Source: Brachionus rotundiformis
Lineage: Eukaryota > Rotifera > Eurotatoria > Ploima > Brachionidae
Reading direction: 5' to 3'
Length of the DNA: 27,326 nucleotides
Assembly (NCBI GenBank): GCA_016802295.1
Contig: JAESIW010000090.1
Span: 1,176,456 to 1,203,781 of the forward strand
Made by a program: the position numbers and the translations under genes
In this document: positions 1 to 8,059 of the stretch, in pieces
How the letters are laid out: each line of letters opens with the position of its first letter
Position numbering within the stretch: position 1 is the first letter of the stretch
Notes under the pieces: generated by a model
Database searches by the model: none
What the model saw: the letters and a program-made list of their open reading frames with translations, nothing else
What the model was told of the DNA's origin: nothing

Positions 1-971
1 ATTAAGTTTTTTTTTATTAATTTGATTGAAACAAATCCATTTCAAATGTATTGAGATCAAAATTGTCTTTATTAGACAGTTATTAAAAAATTTAAATTTT
101 TAAATTTTTAAATTTAGATCAATGGATAGATAAGAGAAGATTTGGTACGTTTATTCATTCAAAGTGGGTTATTAATTCAAAAATATTTTTTTTTCTAGAT
201 ATAAAATTAATTAATCTGTTTTAAAATTTATTTATTGAATATAATTTTAATAAATTTTTTTTTATTTTTCTATTAATATCTATAAATAATTGACAATTGC
301 CTTTTTTGTTCGAATATTTTTTGATTGTCAATATCTATTCACATGTTTCATACATGAAAATTTTTCCCACTTATCTAATAGTACTAAATGATGATTTCTA
401 TACTAATATTTGGTCTATCTAAATTTATATGAGACCCATTATTATCTCAAATTGGTTTATAAAACACAAAAACAATGCACTCATTGATATCAAATTCAGA
501 TGTACAATTAAAATATCCAATTAATAATTAAGTTGACCTGAATAAAGCGCTTTATATCTTTTAATTATTTTTCTATTATTATTTTATTATAATTGATAGA
601 AAAAAATATATTCATAATTTTAGCTTTATTATTATTAATATAGTTAAATTAAAATGTAATAATAGCTGGTCTAGATATTAAGACTCTAATATTATTATTA
701 TTATTAACTTTTAAACTCTAATTATCATAATAAATATTTTAATTTTCTAATCGAAAATTTAAAATCAAATTGTAATTTTAATTAAATTAAATAAATAGAG
801 AAAAGCGCAGTTTGTCTTATCTGTGATCACTTAATCAAGTATCAAATTATTGTGGACTCTAGGCGTTTGGACAAAAATTGGTTGAAATTTTTTTTTTTTT
901 TCAATCTTAAAACATTCAATTATCTCTTATGAAACTTTGTTCATCATTAGACAAAAAAAAATTAAATTAAT
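1..971. other. AT-rich spacer, no gene seen
   Basis: This stretch is low-complexity A/T sequence with many short homopolymer runs and small TAAATTT-type tandem words near 90-115. I see no convincing open reading frame, tRNA or repeat shared with the rest of the window until the duplicated block starts near 972. Confidence 0.6.
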
Positions 972-1336
972 AAAACAAATTGAAGGCTATTTGCTGGTGC
1001 CACGGTACAATTTACTAAAAAATACTTCCACTTTGGCAATCATATCCATTCCTCAGTTACAATAGACAATATTCACACAATTTAAATAAAAATAAGAAGA
1101 AAAAAAAGCTTTTATTTTAGTTTATTTTATTCATATTATTCATAATATTGATGTGTTTTGGCTACTAATTTACTCAATTCTTCATAAATTTGTATTTGTT
1201 TGACAAAATATTTATTTAATAATTTTAAAAATAAGGTAAAAATATGATACACATGTCATATATGTAGATAAAACTATTTAAACAAAATTTATTTTATTCT
1301 AACAATATATACAGTCTAGTATACGTCTGCATCTTT
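972..1336. repeat. Direct repeat copy A: duplicated 3' end of HMBOX1-like gene
   Basis: About 365 bases here match 1755-2119 at a constant offset of 783 with only scattered substitutions. The block covers what should be the 3' untranslated region of the HMBOX1-like gene and runs through its stop codon into the last codons. Read on the minus strand, copy A still encodes D-V-Y-stop, preceded by KDA where the gene has EDG. Upstream of that the match to the gene is lost. It is a truncated tandem duplicate of the gene end, or possibly an alternative terminal exon. Confidence 0.85.
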
Positions 1337-1338
1337 GA

Positions 1339-1438
1339 GAGTTCGAAAGCTGCCGAAATGGATGATGGCAGCTTATATTTAAAATATTCCCTCTTATATA
1401 TCCTTTGAATATCATTCTATTTTCTAAATTGTCTCCAA
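1339..1438. repeat. 100-bp direct repeat, unit 1, with internal hairpin
   Basis: This unit is almost identical to 1500-1599 (offset 161). It opens with an inverted repeat, AAGCTGCC and GGCAGCTT separated by 12 bases, able to form an 8-bp stem. No coding function is evident. Confidence 0.85.
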
Positions 1439-1499
1439 AATCTTTGGCTCACCGGTGGCACTGTCGCGGGTCAGTCCTGTTTTATTTAAATTAAAAAGG

Positions 1500-1599
1500 G
1501 AGTTCGAAAGCTGCCGAAATGGATGATGGCAGCTTATATTTAAAATATTCCCTCTTATATATCCTTTGAATATCATTCTATTTTCTAAAGTGTCTCCAA
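1500..1599. repeat. 100-bp direct repeat, unit 2, with internal hairpin
   Basis: Second unit of the repeat at 1339-1438, including the same 8-bp stem. The two units lie between the two copies of the duplicated HMBOX1 gene end. Confidence 0.85.
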
Positions 1600-1754
1600 G
1601 TTCCAATCAATTATTAGTTATGAATACAGCCAAGTAACTACGAGTCTAGTTTAAATCTAATTCCAGCTACAAGACTAGTTACAAATTATAACTAGTATGA
1701 AAGGTCCAATTTGACCAGGGAGTAGAGTCAGCCTAAGCTTACAGATCCGCCAAC

Positions 1755-2119
1755 AAAACAAATCGAAGGCTTTTTGCTGCTGTCACGAGACAATTTAGTA
1801 AAAAATGCTTCCACTTTGCCAATTATATCCATTCCTCAATTACAATAGACAACATATACAAAATTTAAATAAAAATTAGAAGAAAAAAAATCTTTTATTT
1901 TAGTTTATTTTATTCATATTATTCATAATATTGATGTGTTTTGGCTACTAATTTACTCAATTCTTCATAAATTTGTGTTTGTTTGACAAAATATTTATTT
2001 AATAATTTTAAAAATAAGGTAAAAATATGATACACATGTCATATATGTAGATAAAACTATTTAAACAAAATTTATTTTATTCTAACAATATATACAGTCT
2101 AGTATACGTCACCATCTTC
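1755..2119. repeat. Direct repeat copy B: 3' UTR and stop region of HMBOX1-like gene
   Basis: This is the copy joined to the intact gene. It contains the TAG stop at 2099-2101 and the presumed 3' untranslated region, with several TTTATT words that read as AATAAA polyadenylation signals on the minus strand. See copy A at 972-1336. Confidence 0.85.
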
Positions 2120-3721
2120 GAATTGGTCATCGTCAGACATGTTTGACTTTGGCGGGCTGACGCAGGACTTTTGCGAGTCGTCGCCGTAGTCCTGGTAGTC
2201 GTAGGGACTGTTGGAGTCGGCGTGCTCCTGGGCCGAGCCGAGCGAGAGCATGTTTACATTGGGAGACTTGTTCTGGTCGTCGGGGCCCTTGCGGCTTATC
2301 TTTCTCTTGTTCTGGAACCAGTGGGTTATGATTTGTTCGGTGACGCGTTCGCGCTCCGTGCACGGCCGCGCCTCATTGCACATCTTGGCCAGCTCTTCGC
2401 GCTTCTTCTGGTCCGGGTACTGGTTCTCGACAAAGCACTTTTCCAGTATGACCAGATGCTCGGGCTTGAACGAGAAGCGCGTCCTCTTCGGCGTGTCGTA
2501 GCCGGCGTTCTGTCCGCTCAGCGAGTTGTTCGAGTCCAGCTTGCTCAGCTTGGCTATCGACTCGTTAGATGGGTTGATTGGTATGTTGTGGGCTTGCACT
2601 TGCCAAATGGCAAAAAAAGTATTAGAATGGCATAAAAATTGGCTCAATTTAGCTTTTTCTTACAGTATACATTGGGGTTTTTGAGGAACCTCAGGTACCA
2701 TTTGTATATGAGCGTCTTGCCGTTCTCGGACAGGTCGAAGAACTCGCCGCGCAAGAACTTGCTCACGTAGGCCTGGTTCACGCCGGCCATGCGCGCTATC
2801 TGCGACTGCTTCAGGTCATGCTTGTACACAAAAAACGATATCTCGCTGTGTATAACCACCTCACCTTTGCTTTGGCAAATATTTAAAAAAATGGTAAAAA
2901 TTTTTTTTTTTTTTTTTCCAAAAAGTTTTGGCAAAAAGTTTTGGTAAATAAAATAAAATAAATAAAAAAAAAAAAGAGAAGAAATTTTTTATTATTGTAC
3001 TTTCTAAACTCTTCAATCTCCTTGTTCTCTGTCTCCGGATCAACGACATTGGCAAAATGGCTGTTGACAATGTTGACGGCGCTGGTGGGGCCGCCGTTGG
3101 AGTTCTCGCTAGAATTGGAGGACTGCGAGTTGTTCGAGGCCTTGTTGCCAGTCTGTGTCTTGTTGTTGAGCTGCTGAAACTGCTGCTGCTGCTGGGCGAT
3201 CAGGCTGTTCTGGCTGTTGAGCAGCAGCTGGATGTTTTTGTTGAGTATTTCGTTTTGTTTGCTAAGGCTGATGGCCTGGCCGACGGGCACGTTGTACAGC
3301 GAGCCGAGCTCCTTGTCCATGCGGTCCAGGTCGTCGAACGCCTGGCACACCTGCTCCTTGGTCAAGCCGCTGTTGCGCAGGCGCCGTGTCAGCTCCCATT
3401 GTTCAATCGAGAATAGTAGAGTCGAATTAGTCGACATTACGTTTGAGAATAGCTTCTCGATAACTTCTTTGTCCTTTATATTGTATAAGAAAATTAATTA
3501 TAAAATTTAAGCCGAGCAGATGATATTATTTTAGTCTTGGCAAAGCGGCGGGTCTCGACCATGGTCTGGGCGGCGCCTGGCCGCCTCGGCGCGCGCCCTC
3601 CGCTTGCTGCGCCTCCCTCACTAGGCGCCCAGGCGCCGTTCGCTGCCTCCGCCGCCAGCCGGCCCCCCCTGCCCCTAAGACAAACGCCGCGACTCACCTT
3701 CAAGTTTGCTATATTCAACAT
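2099..3721 (-). CDS. HMBOX1: HMBOX1-like homeobox transcription factor (4 coding exons)
   Basis: Spliced minus-strand gene: exons 3721-3698, 3473-3001, 2869-2664 and 2598-2099, about 400 aa. Exon 1 (MLNIANLK) ends at a consensus donor, AAG/GTGAGT. The next exon has FSIEQWELTRRLRNSG, matching the N-terminal HNF1-type dimerisation segment of HMBOX1, then a Q/N/S-rich linker. Exon 3 has the POU-like part (QSQIARMAGVNQAYVSKFL) and donor GTAAGA. Exon 4 has the atypical homeodomain, with ENQYPDQKKREELAKMCNEA, a long loop before helix 3, and HWFQNKRK. All junction phases agree (0, 2, 1). The first acceptor (3474) is weak, so exon 2 could begin slightly later or the gene start at the in-frame ATG at 3437. 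The last intron has two acceptors six bases apart. In vertebrates HMBOX1 is a nuclear DNA-binding protein, reported at telomeric repeats. Exons are far more GC-rich than the surroundings. Confidence 0.9.
3474..3697 (-). other. GC- and CpG-rich first intron of HMBOX1-like gene
   Basis: Between the GTGAGT donor at 3697 and the predicted acceptor at 3474 lies a block (roughly 3540-3695) that is strikingly GC-rich and CpG-rich, while flanking spacers are almost pure A/T. It holds palindromic words such as GGCGCGCG and GGCGCC. It lies directly inside the 5' end of a transcription-factor gene, so a CpG-island-like promoter or intronic enhancer is plausible. That role is inferred from composition only. 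Confidence 0.6.
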
Positions 3722-4051
3722 CACTGATACAAATGCGGCCAAATACTACCAACACAAATCCAATTTAAACAAATATAAAAAAAAAATTCAATCTAATTTT
3801 TTATTATATTTTTTTTTTTATTTTTATTATAAATTATAATAAAATTTTTTTTTCTTTTTTTTTAATAGTAATTTTCTTAATACGAAGCATTAACCTAACA
3901 ATAATAGTTAAAAAAAAAAAACTTATTTTATATTCATATTTGGATTTGTTCTCTCTATATTTTATTTTGATTAAAAAAAATAAAAAATAAAATTAGAAAA
4001 AAAAAACATAAAATTTTATTATTATTATTATTTAAATTAATAAAAATGAGT

Positions 4052-4101
4052 AAAGAGAGCGAGAGCATGAGAGAGGAGAGAAAGAGAGAGAGAGAGAGAG
4101 A
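4052..4101 (+). repeat. GA-rich microsatellite
   Basis: A run of GAGA repeats with small interruptions lies about 330 bases upstream of the HMBOX1-like start. Such tracts bind GAGA-type factors in some animals; here that is only a possibility. A similar tract lies upstream of the esterase-like gene at 19045-19073. Confidence 0.8.
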
Positions 4102-4222
4102 AAAAAAAATAGAAATAAAATGAGAACGAAGCCAATTTTAATAATAATTAAAATTAATTACATCTATTTAATTATAATATGAATAATTATTATTATAATT
4201 GAGATTTAATATTATTACTAAC

Positions 4223-4357
4223 TTTGGTGTGGTGTAGCACCAAATTTTGCTCTCGCCTACGCACAAAAAACACGTCATTAATGATCCTACGGAGTCAAGC
4301 TAACCCCAATCTTGAGTTTAGTCTATCGGACATTAAGCTCGACTAGGCGCCAACCAA
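4223..4357 (-). other. Structured island with degenerate tRNA-like signals (possible SINE)
   Basis: This stretch is less A/T-rich than its surroundings. On the minus strand TAGTCGAGC (4345-4337) fits the tRNA A-box pattern TRGYNNARN. About 36 bases on, a potential 5-bp T-stem (GGGGT with ACTCC) encloses a 7-base loop, overlapping GCTTGACTCC, which resembles a B box lacking one base. The acceptor ends do not pair, so it is not an intact tRNA. At the other end TTTGGTG and CACCAAA form a short stem. A tRNA-derived SINE or a degenerate Pol III gene is possible. No second copy is seen in the window. Confidence 0.25.
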
Positions 4358-4826
4358 AATACTAAAAACTCTTTTCAAATATTAATCATTTATAGGCTTT
4401 AAATTAAAAAATAATATATATATTTATATGTTTATGTAAATTTAATTACAATTTAGAATTGGACTTGTTTTAATTTGGCCAAATTAAATTAATAAAATCA
4501 AATTATTATTTAAGTTAATTTAATTCGAAGACTGTAGGTCGGTCACTAGCTGATATTAAGATATTATTAAAGAGTTATTCATAAATTAGTTATTAAATAT
4601 TTATTAATAAAAAAAAATGATTATATCAGAGGGTTTGTTTGTGGAGGAAATTTTGCATGGTTCTAATCGATTAAGCCGATGCTAATGGCAAAAGAAAATA
4701 AAGCTTTTTCGATAAGTTTATTTGATTTAAAGAAAGAAAAAACTAATAATAAATAAAATGAGGTGATTTTAAATAATAAAAGTTTAATTAAGAAATACCT
4801 CGAATAATTAATTGAAAAAAAAACAT

Positions 4827-4849
4827 GATGGCAAGTCTTGATTGCCATC
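4827..4849. repeat. Perfect 8-bp inverted repeat
   Basis: GATGGCAA and TTGCCATC are separated by 7 bases and could form a hairpin. No gene association is seen. Confidence 0.6.
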
Positions 4850-5275
4850 GCCATTTTTTTAATTGAAACCGGTTAAATGTTTTTTGTTTGAAAAAAAAAG
4901 GTCAAATAAAATAATAAAAAATAATTAAGGCTCATTTTATTTTTAATTTTATTGCTACTGAGATAAAATGAAAAATTTTCAATATCTATTAATTTTTTGC
5001 AGTTTTTTTGCTATCTAACAATATATTAATGATTTGTCTAATTATTGACAATTGGTTTTAAATGATCAGAAAAAGAAAATGGTCTGAAAGCATTTTATTA
5101 AATAAGTGTTCAATTTAACTCTTGGATTCAGATTAAAAACAAAATTAATTAATATTTATCAAAAAATATTTTCGATCATTATTACTTGGTTTTGTGAAAA
5201 ATGATACAAAAGGCTTGATAAAAATACCAAAATGGTTCTTACAAAATATGAATATATGTAAATTATTAATTTGTT

Positions 5276-6886
5276 TTACTTATTTTTTTTGGTAAATACG
5301 GGCATCAAATCGTTGACCAGGAATAGAAAAAATATCGAAATTAAAATAACCATGGCCACAATGGACGAACTTTTGATTACAAATTTTCTAGCTTTGATGT
5401 TCATTGACTCAATTTGACATTTTTGACCACTGTACAAATAGAAACATTTACAAATTGTCTCACGGTTTTGTTTGACCACACAAATGCCATTATGTGAACA
5501 TGTCTCATTTGCACACAAGTCAATTTCTTTTTCACAATGCTTTCCATAATAAAAATCGGTGACACATTGACACTTGAAGCCACCTGACACATCCATACAA
5601 GTGCCATTGTTCAAACATGGATTGGACGAACATGCTCTTGTGTCTTTTTGGCAAGAAGCACCAACAAAATACTCAAAACACTCGCAAACAAAGCTCTTAT
5701 TTGTGGAAAAATAGACACATTGTCCATGATTGGAACAATTTTCCAAACAATGGTTAATATCAATATTTGTTTGTGTCATCAAGTCACGATTTTGATGTAA
5801 ACTGTTTGTGTTCAAGTAGACTTTTTCCAAATTTGGACTGGACAACTGTTCTGTGGGCATTATGGACAAGTTTTGGTCAAAAATAGTCGCAGAATTTTCT
5901 TGCATTTGAAGTGTCATAAATGTGGTATAGAAAGATTCTTGTCCAATTGTATCAGGCACATGATTGTCTATAACAACATCTGGTAATACTTTCAAACATC
6001 TAGGTCCTGAGATTTCAAATTTTTTGGCTATTTCAAAATTAAAAACGTCCCATAAAATAATAAAGTTGTCCATTCCAACTGATATCAGAGTGTTTCCGAT
6101 CAGATCCATTGCCAATACTTGGTCATTGTGAGCTTCTATTGTTTGAACAAAGTCTTTTCTATCCACATAATCATAAACTTTTACTTGGCCATTTAATAAA
6201 CCACTTAAGATGGTTGTTGAATTAAATCTTTTAACGAAAGTAGTTTCTGATGATGGACTTGCTTTTGTCACTTCACTTCCATTTAATCCAAAGATTCTTG
6301 TATTCCAGTAACATCCAACGGCTATCATGTCGCTATTAATAAACTTAAATTTCCTAAAATTTTTACATTTAACCCAAATATCTACGCTCCAAGTTGTTTC
6401 AGAAAATTTCCAAATTTTGAACTTCTCATCTATGCCCATACTAAAATAATGTGTTTGGTTATTCGGAAACAGTTCCAAGTCCATAAAACCATAAGAATGT
6501 GCATTTGGAATGAACATCATGACAGAATAGTCTGTCAAGTTCCAAATTTTAATGCTGCCTTCGTAAGAACCACTCAATAGATATTGACCATTTATCACCA
6601 GCATAGAGCATATCGTTTGTTTGCCATGATCAAGAGATATTTCCAATTTTTGATCTATCCAATTCCAAATATCAATTATACCAACATTTGTTCCAGCTGC
6701 CAACAAACATCCTCTCAAATATTCAATTGAAGTGTAATTTTTTTCACCCTGGATGGAAATTATCTCTTGGCTTTGATTGAAAATCTTGATGTAGCCATTT
6801 TCTGTGCCAATGATAAAATGAATGCAATTAATTCTTGCCATGCATGCCATACAGCTTATTATAAACAGCAAAAATTTAATTTCCAT
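5276..6886 (-). CDS. Secreted-ectodomain WD40 + triple EGF single-pass membrane protein, paralogue 1
   Basis: 536 aa in one exon, ATG at 6886. Residues 1-21 form a signal peptide (MEIKFLLFIISCMACMA). Residues about 23-290 hold WD40-type repeats (SGSYEGSIKIWNLTD, VGMDNFIILWD, GLLNGQVKVYDY), enough for a propeller of six or seven blades. A linker of about 85 residues follows, then three six-cysteine EGF domains (C380-C412, C419-C451, C458-C490), a membrane helix (about 505-525) and a short tail ending PVFTKKNK. The topology puts the propeller outside the cell or in the secretory lumen, unlike most WD40 proteins. NxS/T sites are present. The start is shared exactly with the paralogue at 15056-16699. 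A 54-base 5' UTR intron (donor at 6954, acceptor at 6901) is conceivable. I recognise no named family; a receptor, adhesion or decoy role is conjecture. Confidence 0.85.
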   Translation of the reverse strand: MEIKFLLFIISCMACMARINCIHFIIGTENGYIKIFNQSQEIISIQGEKNYTSIEYLRGCLLAAGTNVGIIDIWNWIDQKLEISLDHGKQTICSMLVINGQYLLSGSYEGSIKIWNLTDYSVMMFIPNAHSYGFMDLELFPNNQTHYFSMGIDEKFKIWKFSETTWSVDIWVKCKNFRKFKFINSDMIAVGCYWNTRIFGLNGSEVTKASPSSETTFVKRFNSTTILSGLLNGQVKVYDYVDRKDFVQTIEAHNDQVLAMDLIGNTLISVGMDNFIILWDVFNFEIAKKFEISGPRCLKVLPDVVIDNHVPDTIGQESFYTTFMTLQMQENSATIFDQNLSIMPTEQLSSPNLEKVYLNTNSLHQNRDLMTQTNIDINHCLENCSNHGQCVYFSTNKSFVCECFEYFVGASCQKDTRACSSNPCLNNGTCMDVSGGFKCQCVTDFYYGKHCEKEIDLCANETCSHNGICVVKQNRETICKCFYLYSGQKCQIESMNIKARKFVIKSSSIVAMVILISIFFLFLVNDLMPVFTKKNK

Positions 6887-7148
6887 TCTTTATTACCTTT
6901 CTTTTTCAGAAAAAAGTATGGGATTTTATATTCACAGCACTATTAGTTTTTTACCTTGTTATTAATAAAGTTTTCTTAAATTCTCTTATTTCTTTCCTGT
7001 AACACAAATAAAAAAAATGTCTCAAGTTAATAATCTGTTCGGAAATTTTTAATTCAATAAACTTTCTGAATTATTAAATTTGATTATTTTTATTTATTTA
7101 TTTAAAATATCGACCAGATTCAAAATATTAAATTGTTAATTGAATCTT

Positions 7149-7163
7149 TTTATATAAGGACAA
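7149..7163 (-). promoter_or_regulatory. Possible TATA element conserved between duplication copies
   Basis: The 15-base word TTTATATAAGGACAA occurs here and at 16983-16997, in spacers that have otherwise diverged. Read on the minus strand it contains TTATATAAA, about 270 bases upstream of the WD40-EGF start. Retention in both copies suggests a promoter element; in A/T-rich DNA this remains weak. Confidence 0.35.
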
Positions 7164-7385
7164 TTTAAACTATTACTAATTTTTTTGAACCAGTCCTTCA
7201 ATAATTTCAATAAGAAATAAAAAACTCTTATCTATATATATTTTAAATAAATTTTATTAAAAAATGTATTTTTAATTTAAACATTTCATCAAAACTAAAT
7301 AACTCTATCATAATTCAAAAGTTTGTTTCTAATTAAAAATTGATTAATTTAATACATGTAAAAAAACTAGATAATAATTGAACCG

Positions 7386-7453
7386 AATTTTTTTTCCTTT
7401 TCGTTGTGGAGCCTTTACCAATAGATCCAATTGAGAAAGTATAAAACAATTCC
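7386..7453 (-). pseudogene. Relic of the esterase-like gene's C-terminal end
   Basis: The minus strand reads WNCFILSQLDLLVKAPQRKG, matching the last residues of the protein encoded at 17184-18941 (WNSLIPSQLDILAKMQGAKV). Only this 3' scrap remains. At 7453 the match breaks off and fuses in the same direction to a WD40-EGF gene fragment. It marks the far boundary of duplication copy 1. Confidence 0.75.
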
Positions 7454-7603
7454 AACAAACATCCTCTCTAACATTCAATTGAAGTGTAATTTTTTTCATT
7501 CTGGATGGAAATTATCTCCTCTTTTAAGTAACCATTTTCTGTGCCAATGATAAAATGAATGACATGAATACTATACAGGTTATTATAAACAAGAATAAAA
7601 ATG
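7453..7603 (-). pseudogene. Truncated N-terminal relic of a WD40-EGF gene
   Basis: Sequence here follows the first about 60 codons of the WD40-EGF genes (compare 6700-6886), with substitutions and at least two internal deletions, so the frame is not kept. It is a third, dead copy of the family's 5' end. Confidence 0.8.
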
Positions 7604-7666
7604 TTGCCTATAACATTTGTATAAAGAGATAATTAATAGATACTAACTATATTTTTATTAATTACA

Positions 7667-7792
7667 ATGAACATCGAAGCTAGAACTTGGTCCATTGTGG
7701 CTATGGTTATTTTAATTTCGATATTTTTTCTATTCCTGGCCAATGACTTGAAGTCAGTATTTGCCAAAAAAATAATAATTAAAACATTTTAA
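7667..7792 (+). pseudogene. Inverted C-terminal relic of a WD40-EGF gene (41-aa ORF with membrane helix)
   Basis: On the plus strand, opposite to its relatives, an ATG-initiated 41-codon frame begins MNIEARTWSIVAMVILISIF and continues with FLFLANDLKSVFAKK. This matches the membrane helix and tail of the WD40-EGF proteins (MNIKARKF...SIVAMVILISIFFLFLVNDL), lacking about seven residues after the first six. It is most likely debris from an inversion, but the frame is open and would encode a tiny membrane peptide. Confidence 0.8.
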
Positions 7793-7932
7793 TTTAATTT
7801 TGTTCCCAAATTGATTTATATAGAAACTTAATGAAAAAAAAAGTATTTTTTTTCTGGCTAACTGTACCAAACTGTCTCTCAAAACACTGCTTTTTCCCAA
7901 ATATAAATATAATATTTTAATATATTAATATT

Positions 7933-7951
7933 GAACATTTTACCAAAGATT
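7933..7951. repeat. 19-bp word repeated at both sides of the NHL gene
   Basis: GAACATTTTACCAAAGATT occurs here, 108 bases beyond the stop of the NHL gene, and again at 9670-9688 upstream of its start, in the same orientation. It could be a shared regulatory word, a relic of duplication, or chance. Confidence 0.6.
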
Positions 7952-8059
7952 TATGGGCAGAAAATTTGGTAAGCGCACTAATTATTAGTCAGACCAAATT
8001 ATTAATTGTATTCTTTTAATTAACAATAATTTACATTGTGAATAAATTTATTAATAATT

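Larger units (their letters stand above)
3743..5140. other. Spacer, low complexity, no gene supported
   Basis: Upstream region of the HMBOX1-like gene. It is A/T-rich with homopolymers and contains the GA repeat, the tRNA-like island and the hairpin listed separately. A 63-codon minus-strand frame at 4663-4854 is hydrophobic and A/T-driven and is not treated as a gene. Confidence 0.6.
5141..7453. repeat. Segmental duplication, copy 1
   Basis: This block is collinear with 14904-17275. It carries a short downstream spacer, a complete WD40-EGF gene, the upstream spacer, and at its far end the last codons of an esterase-like gene. Identity is very high around the gene's first part and 5' flank (about 6490-6955) and around the membrane-helix end. 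It drops in the middle of the gene and in the upstream spacer. Confidence 0.85.

Noticed and set aside
1424..1606. 60-codon minus-strand frame over the repeat pair
   Set aside because: It runs through both repeat units and arises from the repeat sequence; no protein similarity is recognised.
2171..2635. Long plus-strand frame opposite the HMBOX1-like last exon
   Set aside because: It is a shadow of the GC-rich homeodomain exon: low-complexity V/L/R/A composition and no recognisable domain.
3494..3742. 82-codon minus-strand frame across the GC-rich block (and a 100-codon frame opposite)
   Set aside because: Only its first codons (from the ATG at 3721) are used. A consensus donor AAG/GTGAGT follows at 3698, and the remaining A/G/R/P-rich translation is intron.
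4291..4345. Intact tRNA gene on the minus strand
   Set aside because: A-box-like and T-stem-like parts exist, but the acceptor arms do not pair and the T-loop lacks TTC, so it was kept only as a tRNA-like island.
4663..4854. 63-codon minus-strand frame
   Set aside because: The translation is hydrophobic and driven by A/T codons (F, I, L, K), with no homology recognised and a hairpin at its start.
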